DNA of 64,000 bases, taken from Dyadobacter fanqingshengii. Lineage in GTDB: Bacteria > Bacteroidota > Bacteroidia > Cytophagales > Spirosomataceae. The notes beneath the pieces were generated by a model. The model was not told the DNA's origin and ran no database searches. It saw only the letters and a program-made list of their open reading frames with translations. How positions within the stretch are numbered: position 1 is the first letter of the stretch; every line of letters starts with the position of its first letter. The stretch is taken from the NCBI RefSeq assembly GCF_023822005.2, contig NZ_CP098806.1:2046001-2110000 (forward strand). The letters are read 5' to 3'. This document shows, in pieces, positions 35,766 to 45,941 of the stretch. Both the position numbers and the translations under genes were made by a program.

Positions 35766-35792
35766 GAAAAAAAAACGAAATCGCTTAACCTG

Positions 35793-37181
35793 ATGAAAGG
35801 AATAAATCTGTTTAAATTATCGGCAGGACTTTGGTTGTTGCTGCAATGCATGCCAGCTGTCGGGCAACGCAAAAACCCGGAAAAAAGCAAGTCGCAACCC
35901 AATGTGATCATCATTCTCACGGATGATATGGGCGTAGGCGACGTGGGTGCATTCGGCGGAAAACTTGTTCCTACACCCCATATTGACAAGCTCGCAGCAA
36001 GCGGATTGAAGCTCACACATTATTACAGCGGCGCACCCATTTGTTCACCTTCACGCGCCAGCATATTAACCGGAATGTATCCCGGAAGATGGAATTTTGT
36101 GACTTATCTTGATAAAAAGAACCACAATAAGGACGCTGAGCAGACGGATTTTCTTAATCCCGACGCGCCTTCCATTGCCCGGTTTTTCAAGAATTCCGGT
36201 TACGCGACAGGCCATTTCGGCAAATGGCACATGGGCGGCGGCAGGGATGTTACCGAAGCCCCGAAGTTTGACCAATACGGCATCGACGAGCACGCCAGCA
36301 CCTACGAAAGCCCGGAACCCGACCCGCTTCTTACCGCTACAAACTGGATCTGGTCGGATAGGGACAGCATTAAAAGATGGAACCGCACGGCTTATTTTGT
36401 GGATAAAACACTGGATTTCATGAGTCGCCACAAAGACCAGCCTTGCTTCGTAAACCTCTGGCCCGATGAAGTCCACACACCCTGGGTTCCAGAGCCCGGA
36501 GCAGGTGAAGAAGCATTAAAGCCCCAGTCAGAAGCAGCATTCAAACGCGTGCTCAAAGAATACGACATTCAGATCGGTCGGCTCATCGACGGGCTCAAAG
36601 CGCGCGGACTTTTTGATAACACCATTATCATTTTCACCAGCGACAATGGCGCACTTCCTACTTTTGGCGGCACCAGAAGCGGCGTATATCGCGGCTCAAA
36701 ACTCTCGCTATACGAAGGCGGAATTCGGATGCCTTTCATTGCGACTTGGCCTGGGCACATTCCTGCCGGGAAAACCGACGAACGATCGGAGTTGCACGCA
36801 ACGGACCTGCTGCCCACATTGTCCAAACTTTCGGATGTAACGCTGCCCGCTGGTTACCAGGGTGACGGCGTTGACCGCTCTGCGGTTTTGTTGGGCAAAT
36901 CATCATTACGAAAAAAAGAAATGTTCTGGGAATACGGCCGCAACACCATCGCCTACGCCTACCCCAAAGGCAACGGCAAAAGTCCCCAACTGGCAGTCCG
37001 CTCCGGCGAATGGAAGCTCCTCACAAGCCACGACGGCAGCAATGCAGAACTTTATAACATTGTCAAAGACCCTGCGGAGCTCAATAATGTAGCAGCCGGT
37101 GAAACAAAGAAGACAGATGAACTGAGCGGGAAGTTGCTGGCCTGGTGGAAGTCGCTGCCGCGGTTGGACATCCAGCATTAA
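35793..37181 (+). CDS. Exported type I sulfatase (arylsulfatase A-like)
   Basis: This 462-residue sulfatase has a signal peptide ending near VGQ (residue 25). The N-terminal metal site is NVIIILTDDMGVGDVG (Asp44, Asp45). The formylglycine motif is CSPSR at 84-88 (SRASILTGMYPGR follows). HFGKWHMGG, FTSDNGA and the C-terminal LYNIVKDPAELNN segment are typical. Cys84 must be converted to formylglycine by a maturase not encoded here. It probably removes sulfate esters from polysaccharide in the periplasm or at the surface. Specificity is unknown without subfamily assignment. Confidence 0.93.
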   Translation: MKGINLFKLSAGLWLLLQCMPAVGQRKNPEKSKSQPNVIIILTDDMGVGDVGAFGGKLVPTPHIDKLAASGLKLTHYYSGAPICSPSRASILTGMYPGRWNFVTYLDKKNHNKDAEQTDFLNPDAPSIARFFKNSGYATGHFGKWHMGGGRDVTEAPKFDQYGIDEHASTYESPEPDPLLTATNWIWSDRDSIKRWNRTAYFVDKTLDFMSRHKDQPCFVNLWPDEVHTPWVPEPGAGEEALKPQSEAAFKRVLKEYDIQIGRLIDGLKARGLFDNTIIIFTSDNGALPTFGGTRSGVYRGSKLSLYEGGIRMPFIATWPGHIPAGKTDERSELHATDLLPTLSKLSDVTLPAGYQGDGVDRSAVLLGKSSLRKKEMFWEYGRNTIAYAYPKGNGKSPQLAVRSGEWKLLTSHDGSNAELYNIVKDPAELNNVAAGETKKTDELSGKLLAWWKSLPRLDIQH

Positions 37182-37191
37182 GGCATTGCAC

Positions 37192-37223
37192 AAAAAAGGC
37201 AATCAGCCTTCGCTGATTACCTT
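37192..37223. terminator. Terminator between convergent sulfatase and SusD genes
   Basis: A 12-base-pair stem with one mismatch (37196-37207 with 37212-37223, loop CTTC) has a run of six A on its left side. On the minus strand this becomes a T-run, so it best serves the SusCD operon; the plus side is weaker. Confidence 0.8.
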
Positions 37224-37259
37224 GTTCTATTTTACAACGCTAATAATGAATTTTCCTGA

Positions 37260-39032
37260 TCACCAACCCGGATTCTGCCCGAGGTCCGGGTTTCTGGTAC
37301 GGTCGCCTTCTGGGATCGGGTAAAGGTATTTTTTGTCAGCCCATTCGCGGGGGCCCGGGTTCCAGATAATTTCGCCTGAGGTTCCGTTGGAAAGCTGTAC
37401 CCTTCCTACTGCGGTGGACGGGCTTACATCCACGAACGCAATGCCGGGAGTTGTGGAGGTTGGTTTTGTTCCCTGGTAAAAATACACATCTTTTGTTCCG
37501 TCCCCATTGAGATCATATTCTCCGAGCGCAGGAACGTACATGCCGTTCATAGGCGCTTCCTGGAACAGGGCTCCCAGTTTCCAGCGTCTCAGATCATCCG
37601 GGCGGAGGCCTTCAAAAATCAGTTCGACGCCCCTTTCACGGAGCACTTCGAGCAATATCGGATTGGTGAATTTACCATTAAAAAATGCCATCATATATGG
37701 ATCTGCAACCTTTGGTAATGTTGTAAGCGTCGTCCCGGTGATGCCTGCCCTTTTGCGCAGCGCGCCAATGGTTGCCGTCCAATCCGGAACGGTCATTTTG
37801 TTGAGCTCGGCCAATGCTTCGGCCTTATTCAGCAACACTTCGCCCCATCGCATGATAATGTGCGCATTGTCGTTGCGGCTTTCATCGTCGTAAGGGAAGC
37901 GCTCGTCATAGGACCATTTTATTGGCTGATAACCCGTGTATGTCTGGCTAAAATTCGGTGGTGCAACAACACCTACGCCATTTTCCGTTCTGCGGTAATC
38001 GCCGAGGCGGATGGTTTGTTTAAGCCGCAGATCCCGGTTTTTCACTTCTTCCACAAATGGCGTCGTCTTATAAGCTGGCTTGCTGGTAAAAGGCGTCCCG
38101 TCAAGGTTGAGATAAGTGTTGATAAAACGGCGCGTCAAGCTCGGGCGGTTGCCATAAGTAGGACTGATAAAACGGCGGTTTGCAGAGCTGAACACCTGTA
38201 AACTGGCACTTAATGCCACAGAAAGAATGGTTTCATCCGTAAATGCAGACCTGGCGATGAACATTTCGCGGTAAGCTTTATCCAACGAAACACCTTCATG
38301 CAACGTAAAACCTGTGATGCTGTTTGCCTCTTTCACCACTTCTTCATACCACTTGCCGGCCGTTGTCCCCTTATCGTAATCCGTATGATATTTCCGGAAT
38401 GAAGCTTCAAAAAGGCAGATCCGTGTTTTGTAAGCGCGCGCCACATTCTTGGTAATCCGCGTTACGGTAGGGTCGGTTGTCAGGGTAATGTTTTCGATGG
38501 CAAAATCGAGATCGGCCAGCACCTTGTCCATCACTTCGAAACGATCGTCGCGCTTCGCATACAATGTTTCCTCGTCTTTTACGTCAATCGTTTTATCGAT
38601 CCAGGGCACATCACCAAACCTTTTCACTTTCTCAAAATAAAACAGCGCCCGGAAAAAACGCGCAACACCCAGATAATGATTTTTGGTCGGCACTGTGCTC
38701 TTTTCAGCATTCTCAATAAAATAATTGATATTCCGAAGATCTGTCCAGCTCCATCCCGAGCTCGTGATCGGACTCAGCGCGCCTACTGCCAGGTAATTAT
38801 CTACACCATTTCGCGCCACCAGGTCCGAGTTATCGTCGTCTTGAAACACACCCACGTCTGTGTTGGGAAGCAGGTCGTAAAATGAATTGGTATAAATTTC
38901 TAGCCCACTTTCCGAGGCAAATATGGCTTCGTTGGTAGCAGTATCAACCGGCACTTCGGTAAGGTCGCAGGAGCTCGCGCTGCCGAGTAACAGCAGGGCC
39001 AGTGTATATTTAAATAGCTTTGTAGTTTTCAT
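37260..39032 (-). CDS. RagB/SusD-family outer-membrane lipoprotein
   Basis: This 590-residue protein has a lipobox GSASSC with Cys22. Family features are a DLTEVPVDTATNEAIFAS mature start, the TPR-like helices around WSWTDLRNINYFIENAEKS and YFEKVKRFGDVPWIDK, and the C-terminal FEGLRPDDLRRWKLG with YLYPIPEGDRTRNPDLGQN. It forms the substrate-capturing lid of the SusC next door, whose stop lies 6 bases upstream. It belongs to the long SusD branch often found in plant-glycan loci. Confidence 0.95.
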   Translation of the reverse strand: MKTTKLFKYTLALLLLGSASSCDLTEVPVDTATNEAIFASESGLEIYTNSFYDLLPNTDVGVFQDDDNSDLVARNGVDNYLAVGALSPITSSGWSWTDLRNINYFIENAEKSTVPTKNHYLGVARFFRALFYFEKVKRFGDVPWIDKTIDVKDEETLYAKRDDRFEVMDKVLADLDFAIENITLTTDPTVTRITKNVARAYKTRICLFEASFRKYHTDYDKGTTAGKWYEEVVKEANSITGFTLHEGVSLDKAYREMFIARSAFTDETILSVALSASLQVFSSANRRFISPTYGNRPSLTRRFINTYLNLDGTPFTSKPAYKTTPFVEEVKNRDLRLKQTIRLGDYRRTENGVGVVAPPNFSQTYTGYQPIKWSYDERFPYDDESRNDNAHIIMRWGEVLLNKAEALAELNKMTVPDWTATIGALRKRAGITGTTLTTLPKVADPYMMAFFNGKFTNPILLEVLRERGVELIFEGLRPDDLRRWKLGALFQEAPMNGMYVPALGEYDLNGDGTKDVYFYQGTKPTSTTPGIAFVDVSPSTAVGRVQLSNGTSGEIIWNPGPREWADKKYLYPIPEGDRTRNPDLGQNPGW

Positions 39033-39038
39033 GATAGA

Positions 39039-42000
39039 TCAAAAATTGAGTGAAAGACCTATGGATATCGCTTTCAGCATCGGGTAATTGTAACCGTCAC
39101 CGCTGGATCCGCCACCCAGATCCCGGTCTGATCCGTAAATGCTGGTCACGTCTGTGTCGCGCGTCCATTTGTACATAGGTGACCAGGTCCAGAGATTTTC
39201 CGCAGACAAATACACTTTCAGATCACGAGCATGAATTTTCGAGATAATGCTTTGTGGGATTGTGTAGCCTACTTGCAGATTTCTTAAACGGATGTAAGCA
39301 GCATTCTGCAGGTAACGGTCGTTGGCAACCTGCAATGCCCGCCCCGCGCCCTGTGCAGTGTAACCTACAAGACGCGGCAGGTAAGCGTCGAAATTCCCAA
39401 GCTCCTCGCGGAACATATTATCCTGCTGCCAGCGTGGATAGGCATTGTAGGGACGGTTATATTGTCCCCAAAAACGTGCTTCCGAAGATGGATACCAATC
39501 CTGTTTCATAACACCCTGGAAGAGTCCCGCCAGGAAGAAGCCGTTCCAGTCACCCGAAAGGTTCACCCCAAAAATATACCGCGACTCCGAGTTTCCAATG
39601 ATCGTTTTATCTCCCGAATTTCCTACGCGGTTTAAGCCCTGATAGATCACATCATCGCCATCCAGGTTCTTAAATTTGAGATCACCCACATAATTTTTTC
39701 GCGTGTTCGTGTTTGGAATGTTGGCCTGCGAAGGCGAATCCGCGATTTCATTCTGTGATCTGAAAAGCCCTTCAACGCGGTAACCCCAGATCTCCCCTAC
39801 TTGCTGCCCTTCGTAATAATCGGACAGGTTTTTGTCGGGATTATTGTATTTGGTAATGATCGCTTTTGAGTCTGCAAGCGTAAAGCGTGCGCTGTAATTG
39901 AAGGGTTTGGAAGCCAATGTGAAATGGTCTTCCCAGTTGATGGAAAGCTCCCATCCTGTCGTTTTCAGGTCGGCATAATTCCCGTTTGGAACGCCCGTTC
40001 CAAAAACCGCAGGTAATGTTGGCCCCGGAGTAAACATGTCTGTCGTCCACCGGCGATACAGATCTCCTACGAATGTAAGGCGCTTATTTAAGCTGTTAAA
40101 TTCAAAACCAATGTTGCCCGTTGTAGACGTTTCCCAGGTAAGACCGTCGGGAACTACATTAGGCTGGCGCGTTGCCTGCGGGCGAATTCCGTTGATAACC
40201 CTTCCGGATTGACCAATACCAAACCGTTCATTAAATGTGTACGGGGCAATGTTACCATTACCAAGCGAACCGTAGGAAACACGGAGTTTTACATTGGAAA
40301 GCACTTTGGGGCTAACCTGCCAGAATGGCTCTTCTGAAATCCTCCAACCCGCTGATGCCGATGGGAAAAATGCCCATTGCTGGTCGGTCGGGAATTTGGA
40401 AGAACCGTCATAACGTCCGTTCACTTCGAGCAGATAACGTTCGCGGAAGTTATAGTTCATACGGAAGAAGCCTCCGGCGATGGCCCATTTCTGGTAGCCT
40501 CCATTGGTTACAATGCTCTGTCCCAATGCGAGGTTAATGTCGTCGACACCTGAATAAACGATCCCGTTCCGCTGCGCAGCCAGATTGCTGTAAATGGACT
40601 GCTCATAGTTAACCCCGGCCAGCAATGTCAGGTTATGCGCCTGGTTGAATGATTTGTTATAATCCGCGTAAAAGTTGGTGGCCAGGTAATTGGTTGTTCT
40701 TTTACGCTCCTGGATATCATTTGTGTTAGTTCCGGTGTAACCAATTACGCCTTTTGCACGGCTGTAAGGCACCTGTACGCGGTTTTGCTGCGAACCAATA
40801 TCCGTGCTCTGGAATGTCATGTTGGCACGGATCGACAATGCTTTATCGAAAAACTGCGCTTTTGCGGCAATCTGGTTTTTCAGGAACCGCTGGGTTTGGT
40901 CAATGGCATTTTTACCATAATAATAATCACCCACTGTGTAAGCAGCTGAGAACGACAATGTTCCGTCCGGATTCAGCAATGGGGCCAACGGGTGGCCTTC
41001 ATCGGCAATGTTCCGGTAAATGCCGCTGCCTTCCCCAACATTGAGCGGCTGATGGTATTTCTGGGAAGAATATTCGGTGTTGTTATCAATGCGCAGCCAC
41101 GGCGTAAGCTGAATGGCCCCTTTTGCCCGCAAATTGTACATCTGATAATTATCAGAGTTGTATCTAAACAATCCGCTTTGTCCATTATAACGCCCGCTTA
41201 GCAGGAAAGTGGCTTTATCGCTTCCACCGGAAATGGACATATTGTGGTCCTGCGCAGTGAAGCGTTCCTTGTAAAGCTCTTTATACCAGTCGGTGCTGTA
41301 ATAATACTGATACTCGCCTGTGGCAGGGTTCACTTCTACTCTTGGCAAACTAGGATCCTCGTATCTTCTTTTGAGCTCGGCCAGGTAGGCCGGGGAAAAG
41401 CTAATGGTTTTATTGATTGCTGTGGGTGTACTGCCGTTATCATTCCACCGCGACCAGGCATCGCTGAATCCCTGAGCCCATGGATAAGAATCGGTGATAT
41501 TATCCGGAACTTCCGTTGGTGATTTGACGGCGAAATTGGTTGAATAAGAGAATGATGTTTTCCCTTCCACCGGCATTTTGGTTGTGATAAGCACCACACC
41601 AAATGCAGCCCGGGCACCATAAATGGAGGCGGAGGCAGCGTCTTTCAGAACCGACACGCTTTCAATGTCATTGGGGTTCAACATACGCGGGTCACCTTCC
41701 ACCCCATCAATGAGCACCAAAGCACTTCCGCCCTGTCCGATCGACGTCGTTCCCCGGATGTTGAAGCTCGGTGACTGGGTGGGCTTTCCATCAAACATGC
41801 GGAGGTTCAGGTTAGGGATAGCTCCTACAAGTCCTTGCGCAATGTTTGAAATAGGCCGGTTCTGGAAAACTTCCTGCCCTACCTGATCTACGGCACCTGT
41901 GAGGTTCACCTTTTTTTGCGTTCCGTAACCTACGACGACCACTTCGCTGAGGGCTTTGGCGTCGGCTGCGAGTTGCAGGTCAATAGTGCTTCTTGTGCCC

Positions 42001-42380
42001 ACTTCTGCTTCCTGGCTAATGTAACCCACATATGAAAATACCAATACGGCACCTTCATCCGGGATGCTCAGGGAGTAGTTTCCGGAAACATCTGTCACAG
42101 TTCCGGTCTGGCTGCCTTTGATCACGACATTCACACCCGGCAATCCTTCCGACGTGGCCACATCGGTCACTTTACCACTGATCTGGCGTTCGGCATTAGC
42201 ATTGACAAAGCCTGATTTTGAAGTTATTGACGGGGATTTCTCCGCATTTGCCAGTTCTTTGGCCTCTCCCGGACCGCCGGTCACGGCGATCAACGCGAGG
42301 AGCATTGCTGTTTTGGAAATGTTGCTTCCCAGGAGAAACAACCTGCGCTTACAGCTATGCATAAGGTAGATTTTGTTCAT
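39039..42380 (-). CDS. SusC/RagA-family TonB-linked outer-membrane transporter
   Basis: About 1113 residues from the ATG at 42380; the frame reaches back to 42449, but those residues do not look like a signal. An unusually long N-terminal part (KEL...SKSGFVNANAE) precedes the carboxypeptidase-like domain (ISGKVTDVATSEGLPGVNVVIKG). ALSEVVVVGYGTQKKVNLTGAV and ASASIYGARAAFGVVLITTK are the SusC plug signatures. The barrel ends in ISIGLSLNF. It pairs with the SusD at 37260. An alternative start at 42362 is possible. Confidence 0.93.
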   Translation of the reverse strand: MNKIYLMHSCKRRLFLLGSNISKTAMLLALIAVTGGPGEAKELANAEKSPSITSKSGFVNANAERQISGKVTDVATSEGLPGVNVVIKGSQTGTVTDVSGNYSLSIPDEGAVLVFSYVGYISQEAEVGTRSTIDLQLAADAKALSEVVVVGYGTQKKVNLTGAVDQVGQEVFQNRPISNIAQGLVGAIPNLNLRMFDGKPTQSPSFNIRGTTSIGQGGSALVLIDGVEGDPRMLNPNDIESVSVLKDAASASIYGARAAFGVVLITTKMPVEGKTSFSYSTNFAVKSPTEVPDNITDSYPWAQGFSDAWSRWNDNGSTPTAINKTISFSPAYLAELKRRYEDPSLPRVEVNPATGEYQYYYSTDWYKELYKERFTAQDHNMSISGGSDKATFLLSGRYNGQSGLFRYNSDNYQMYNLRAKGAIQLTPWLRIDNNTEYSSQKYHQPLNVGEGSGIYRNIADEGHPLAPLLNPDGTLSFSAAYTVGDYYYGKNAIDQTQRFLKNQIAAKAQFFDKALSIRANMTFQSTDIGSQQNRVQVPYSRAKGVIGYTGTNTNDIQERKRTTNYLATNFYADYNKSFNQAHNLTLLAGVNYEQSIYSNLAAQRNGIVYSGVDDINLALGQSIVTNGGYQKWAIAGGFFRMNYNFRERYLLEVNGRYDGSSKFPTDQQWAFFPSASAGWRISEEPFWQVSPKVLSNVKLRVSYGSLGNGNIAPYTFNERFGIGQSGRVINGIRPQATRQPNVVPDGLTWETSTTGNIGFEFNSLNKRLTFVGDLYRRWTTDMFTPGPTLPAVFGTGVPNGNYADLKTTGWELSINWEDHFTLASKPFNYSARFTLADSKAIITKYNNPDKNLSDYYEGQQVGEIWGYRVEGLFRSQNEIADSPSQANIPNTNTRKNYVGDLKFKNLDGDDVIYQGLNRVGNSGDKTIIGNSESRYIFGVNLSGDWNGFFLAGLFQGVMKQDWYPSSEARFWGQYNRPYNAYPRWQQDNMFREELGNFDAYLPRLVGYTAQGAGRALQVANDRYLQNAAYIRLRNLQVGYTIPQSIISKIHARDLKVYLSAENLWTWSPMYKWTRDTDVTSIYGSDRDLGGGSSGDGYNYPMLKAISIGLSLNF

Positions 42381-42707
42381 GAGAAATAAATTGTTTGTGA
42401 ATAGGATAGTCAGTTTTGAGATCGCAAAATTGAATAATTCCGATAACATGTGCCTTTCAGGAAATCGTATTTAACAATTTAATAATTTGACCCCGACCCC
42501 TTACAAAGTCGAACTAAATAGCAGGATACTTACAATAAATTATAATTTCCAACCACTTCATCCCGCTGCCGGAAGGTTAATTATAGGTTAACCCACCGGT
42601 AACATAGCCTTAACATTGCCTGTCTACTTTTGCGGGCGTTAAACCACCATGCCCTGACGAGGCATTTTTTTACTAATCACAACTATTACTCATTTAACTC
42701 ACCAAAA
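42381..42707. other. Divergent intergenic region between SusC and the Oar-like receptor
   Basis: This 327-base gap holds the leaders of two divergent genes. The plus side has TACTTTTG at 42625-42632, a good TAnnTTTG -7 box about 75 bases before the ATG, but no clear -33 box. The minus side has CAATTTTG (42432-42425), one base off consensus. No other structure is evident. Confidence 0.4.
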
Positions 42708-45700
42708 ATGAATCGATTAATTACCGGACTAATTGTGATCATCGCAATGTGCTTCTGTTCCGCCAATCTTTATGCGCAGGGCAACGAAGCGACCATCATT
42801 GGGAAAGTCACCGAAGTGAATGCAGGCCCGATCCCGGGCGCGACCGTTTTGGTCAGAAACGAATCAACCGGCTTCCAGGCGGGTACGGTCACGGACATGA
42901 ATGGCGACTACATTATCAAGCAATTGCCGCTTGGTTCACCTTACTCCATCACCGTTTCTTTTATTGGTTTTGGAGAGCAAAAGAAAACAGGTTACGCATT
43001 GAACCAAGGCGATCAGTTGAGATTGAATTTCGGCATGGAAAGTAGCGCTACCGAATTGCAAGCTGTTGACATCAAGGCCAACTCATTGAAAAACACCGTG
43101 GTAACATTGGGTTCTTCGACGCCTATTACGGCAAAAGACATTGCCAAGCTGCCAGTAAACGGCCGTAATTTTACATCCCTGATCGACCTTTCGCCTTTGA
43201 GCAACGGAAGCAGTTTGGGTGGACAACTTGCGTCTTCAACCAACTTTACATTGGATGGTATGACATCGCGCGGAACGATCGCGGGTGGATCTACGCAGGG
43301 TGCCTATTCCGTTTCCATGGAAGCAATTCGCGAATTTAAAGTGGTTACTAACGAATACGACGTGACCATGGGTCGCGCGGGTGGCGGTACGATCAGTACT
43401 GTGACTAAATCAGGAACGAACAAACTTTCAGGTAGCGCATTTACATTTATGCGTACTGACTGGCTTTCAAGTGGTTATGATTTGAGAGGAAACAAAAGGG
43501 TGCAGGATTTCTCTACATACCAATATGGCGCTTCTTTGGGTGGCGCGATTAAGAAAGATAAAGCACATTTCTTCGTAGCATGGGATCACCAGGCTGACTC
43601 ACGTCCTTTATACATTGCCAACATTCAGTCCCCGGCTGATGAAGCGGCAAACAGAGTGACGCAGGCGACGCTGGATCAGTTTTCGGACATCGCCAGATCT
43701 AAATATGGTGTTTCAAACAACCCGCAGTTTGGTGCTTTCGGAAAGAAAAAAGGAACGGACGCTATTTTTGCAAAGATCGACTGGCAGCTGAATTCAAAGA
43801 ACCTTTTGACGCTGCGTAACAATATGGTGATCGAAAACGACGCGCTTTCAGAAGGTGATAACAGCGGTATCAATGCTTATGAATCTTACATTGACCGTAA
43901 AAGATTCGATAACAGCCTCATGGCGTCATTGCGGACGATTATTAATCCAAAAATTACCAACGAACTGAAATTGCAGCATTTTTACGAAGATCAGGCGATC
44001 ATTCCAAGCTCTGAACTTCCTTCGGATGGTATCCCCCGCGCAATCGTTGAAAACGTTCAATCTGTTTCAGGAACAAACAATTACAACACTTCTATCCAGA
44101 TCGGTGGACAGCGTTTCTCTCCTGAATGGTTCAAAGGAACGGTTGTTCAGCTGGTGGATAACTTTTATTACAACACAGGAAAGATCAACTTTACTTTCGG
44201 TCTTGATGTGATGTACAACCGCATGAAATCGCGTTACGGAAGCGAAATGAACGGACGTTTTTACTTCACAGGTCTGGAAAATTTCAACAACCTGACGCCT
44301 TACCGCTATGCAAGGGAAATCAACTTGCTGGAAGATCCAAGCAATGTTGTAAATTCTTTGAGCACAGGTATTTATGCACAAATGGACACAAAACTGGCAC
44401 TTGGTCTTGAAATGATGGCCGGTTTGCGTTTGGACAACACACAATATTTGAACAAAGCCAATTTCAGCCAGGTTGTTTTTGATGAACTGGGCTTGCGTAC
44501 GGACAATGTGATCAACACAACGCAATTGCAGCCACGTGTTCAGTTTACGTGGGACGTGAATGAGCAGAGTAAGGATATCGTTCGTTTTGGTGCGGGTGTT
44601 TTTGGCTCGGCTTTGAACCCTTATTCGATGATCAACAACATGCTGTTTGACGGAACAAGAGTTGCTTCTGTTGAAATTCAGGGTGACCTGGTTCCAAAAC
44701 CAAACTTCCCCGGCTACCGTGCAGATCCTTCGACAGCACCAGGTGCAGAGCTTTTCAACATTCCCGGCATCGAAAGATTGGTGACCATTAACACCAATAG
44801 CAAAGACGCGAAAATCCCGGTTGTTTACAAAACCAACTTCTCTTACAACCACTTTTTCAGCGACCGTCTGCGTGTGGGTGTGAGCGGATATGCTTCATGG
44901 GCCCGCAACAACTATATGTATGTAGACCGCAACATGGTGGAGGACCCATTCTTCCGTATCGCAGCAGAAGCCAACCGTGGCGTATATGTGCCGGCTGAAA
45001 GCATTAACGCTAAAAACGGTGCTACAAACTGGTTGAACAGCCGCAAAACCAAAAATGTTGGTCGCGTGCTGGAATTGAACAGCGAAGGCAAGAAAAACCA
45101 GTATGCAGTGGTGATCGACGGAACGTATCGTTACTTTAAAGATGGTCAGATCACTGCATCTTATACCTGGAATGATTCGAAAGACAACACATCGTACAAT
45201 GGAAACGTGGCAAACACAGCTACATTGGATTTGATGGTGGCTGATGATCCGCGTGATTTGAGCAAAATGGCTTATGCCAACAACCAGTTCCGCAACAAAA
45301 TTGTATTCTACGGAACAGCGCCAAGCATTTACGGCGTAACAATCGGTCTGCGTTACTCAGGAATCGGCGGAACGCGCTACTCAATGGCGGTAAGCGGTAA
45401 TATGAACGGTGACTTCGTATCATCGAATGACCTGGCCTACATTTACAATCCGAATAACACGGAAACGCCAGAATATATTCGCAAAGGCATCCAGACTATC
45501 CTGGATAACCCGGAAGCTGAGCAGAGCATTAAGGATTATATCACAAGAGATATGGGCAAAATGGCTGAGCGTAACGGTGGTATCAACGATTTCTACGGTG
45601 TGTTTGACCTACGCCTTGCGAAACGTTTCAAATTATTCAACGGCCATGGTTTGGAAGCTTCTGTTGATGCTTTCAATGTAGCTAACCTTTTGAACAGAGA

Positions 45701-45863
45701 TTGGGGCGTTGGTACTAACCTTGGAAAGCAGAACCTTTATACGATCAAAAGCTTCGATGCTGCAACACAACAATATGTGTATAACATGAGCGCCGGAACG
45801 GGTGTATCCAGCTTGAATGGAAGCACTTACCAGATCCAGCTTGGTTTGAGATACGGGTTTTAA
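42708..45863 (+). CDS. Oar-like TonB-dependent receptor with carboxypeptidase-like domain
   Basis: This 1051-residue receptor starts at the ATG at 42708, which gives a signal peptide ending in LYAQ. The CarboxypepD_reg-like domain is IIGKVTEVNAGPIPGATVLVRNESTG. The plug has ITAKDIAKLPVNGRNFTSLIDL and an Oar-type segment SVSMEAIREFKVVTNEYDV with AGGGTISTVTKSGTNKLSG. The barrel ends in LGLRYGF. These features place it in the Oar family rather than SusC, and no SusD follows. The next gene is an NPP-type phosphodiesterase, though a terminator lies between. The ligand is unknown; protein or phosphate-ester uptake has been suggested for relatives. Confidence 0.92.
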   Translation: MNRLITGLIVIIAMCFCSANLYAQGNEATIIGKVTEVNAGPIPGATVLVRNESTGFQAGTVTDMNGDYIIKQLPLGSPYSITVSFIGFGEQKKTGYALNQGDQLRLNFGMESSATELQAVDIKANSLKNTVVTLGSSTPITAKDIAKLPVNGRNFTSLIDLSPLSNGSSLGGQLASSTNFTLDGMTSRGTIAGGSTQGAYSVSMEAIREFKVVTNEYDVTMGRAGGGTISTVTKSGTNKLSGSAFTFMRTDWLSSGYDLRGNKRVQDFSTYQYGASLGGAIKKDKAHFFVAWDHQADSRPLYIANIQSPADEAANRVTQATLDQFSDIARSKYGVSNNPQFGAFGKKKGTDAIFAKIDWQLNSKNLLTLRNNMVIENDALSEGDNSGINAYESYIDRKRFDNSLMASLRTIINPKITNELKLQHFYEDQAIIPSSELPSDGIPRAIVENVQSVSGTNNYNTSIQIGGQRFSPEWFKGTVVQLVDNFYYNTGKINFTFGLDVMYNRMKSRYGSEMNGRFYFTGLENFNNLTPYRYAREINLLEDPSNVVNSLSTGIYAQMDTKLALGLEMMAGLRLDNTQYLNKANFSQVVFDELGLRTDNVINTTQLQPRVQFTWDVNEQSKDIVRFGAGVFGSALNPYSMINNMLFDGTRVASVEIQGDLVPKPNFPGYRADPSTAPGAELFNIPGIERLVTINTNSKDAKIPVVYKTNFSYNHFFSDRLRVGVSGYASWARNNYMYVDRNMVEDPFFRIAAEANRGVYVPAESINAKNGATNWLNSRKTKNVGRVLELNSEGKKNQYAVVIDGTYRYFKDGQITASYTWNDSKDNTSYNGNVANTATLDLMVADDPRDLSKMAYANNQFRNKIVFYGTAPSIYGVTIGLRYSGIGGTRYSMAVSGNMNGDFVSSNDLAYIYNPNNTETPEYIRKGIQTILDNPEAEQSIKDYITRDMGKMAERNGGINDFYGVFDLRLAKRFKLFNGHGLEASVDAFNVANLLNRDWGVGTNLGKQNLYTIKSFDAATQQYVYNMSAGTGVSSLNGSTYQIQLGLRYGF

Positions 45864-45883
45864 TTTAAAATAAGTTTGTTACA

Positions 45884-45922
45884 AAATGTTGCCGGTTTTG
45901 ATAGCCGGCAACATTTGTTTTT
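45884..45922 (+). terminator. Terminator after the Oar-like receptor
   Basis: A perfect 12-base-pair GC-containing stem (45884-45895 with 45905-45916, 9-base loop) is followed by GTTTTT. It would separate the receptor from the phosphodiesterase gene that starts 20 bases later, unless readthrough sets a ratio between them. Confidence 0.88.
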
Positions 45923-45941
45923 ACCAATCAGCATTTTTGAA

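Noticed and set aside
44067..44852. 261-codon minus-strand open frame
   Set aside because: It is antisense within the Oar-like receptor and is Val/His/Cys-rich without any motif.
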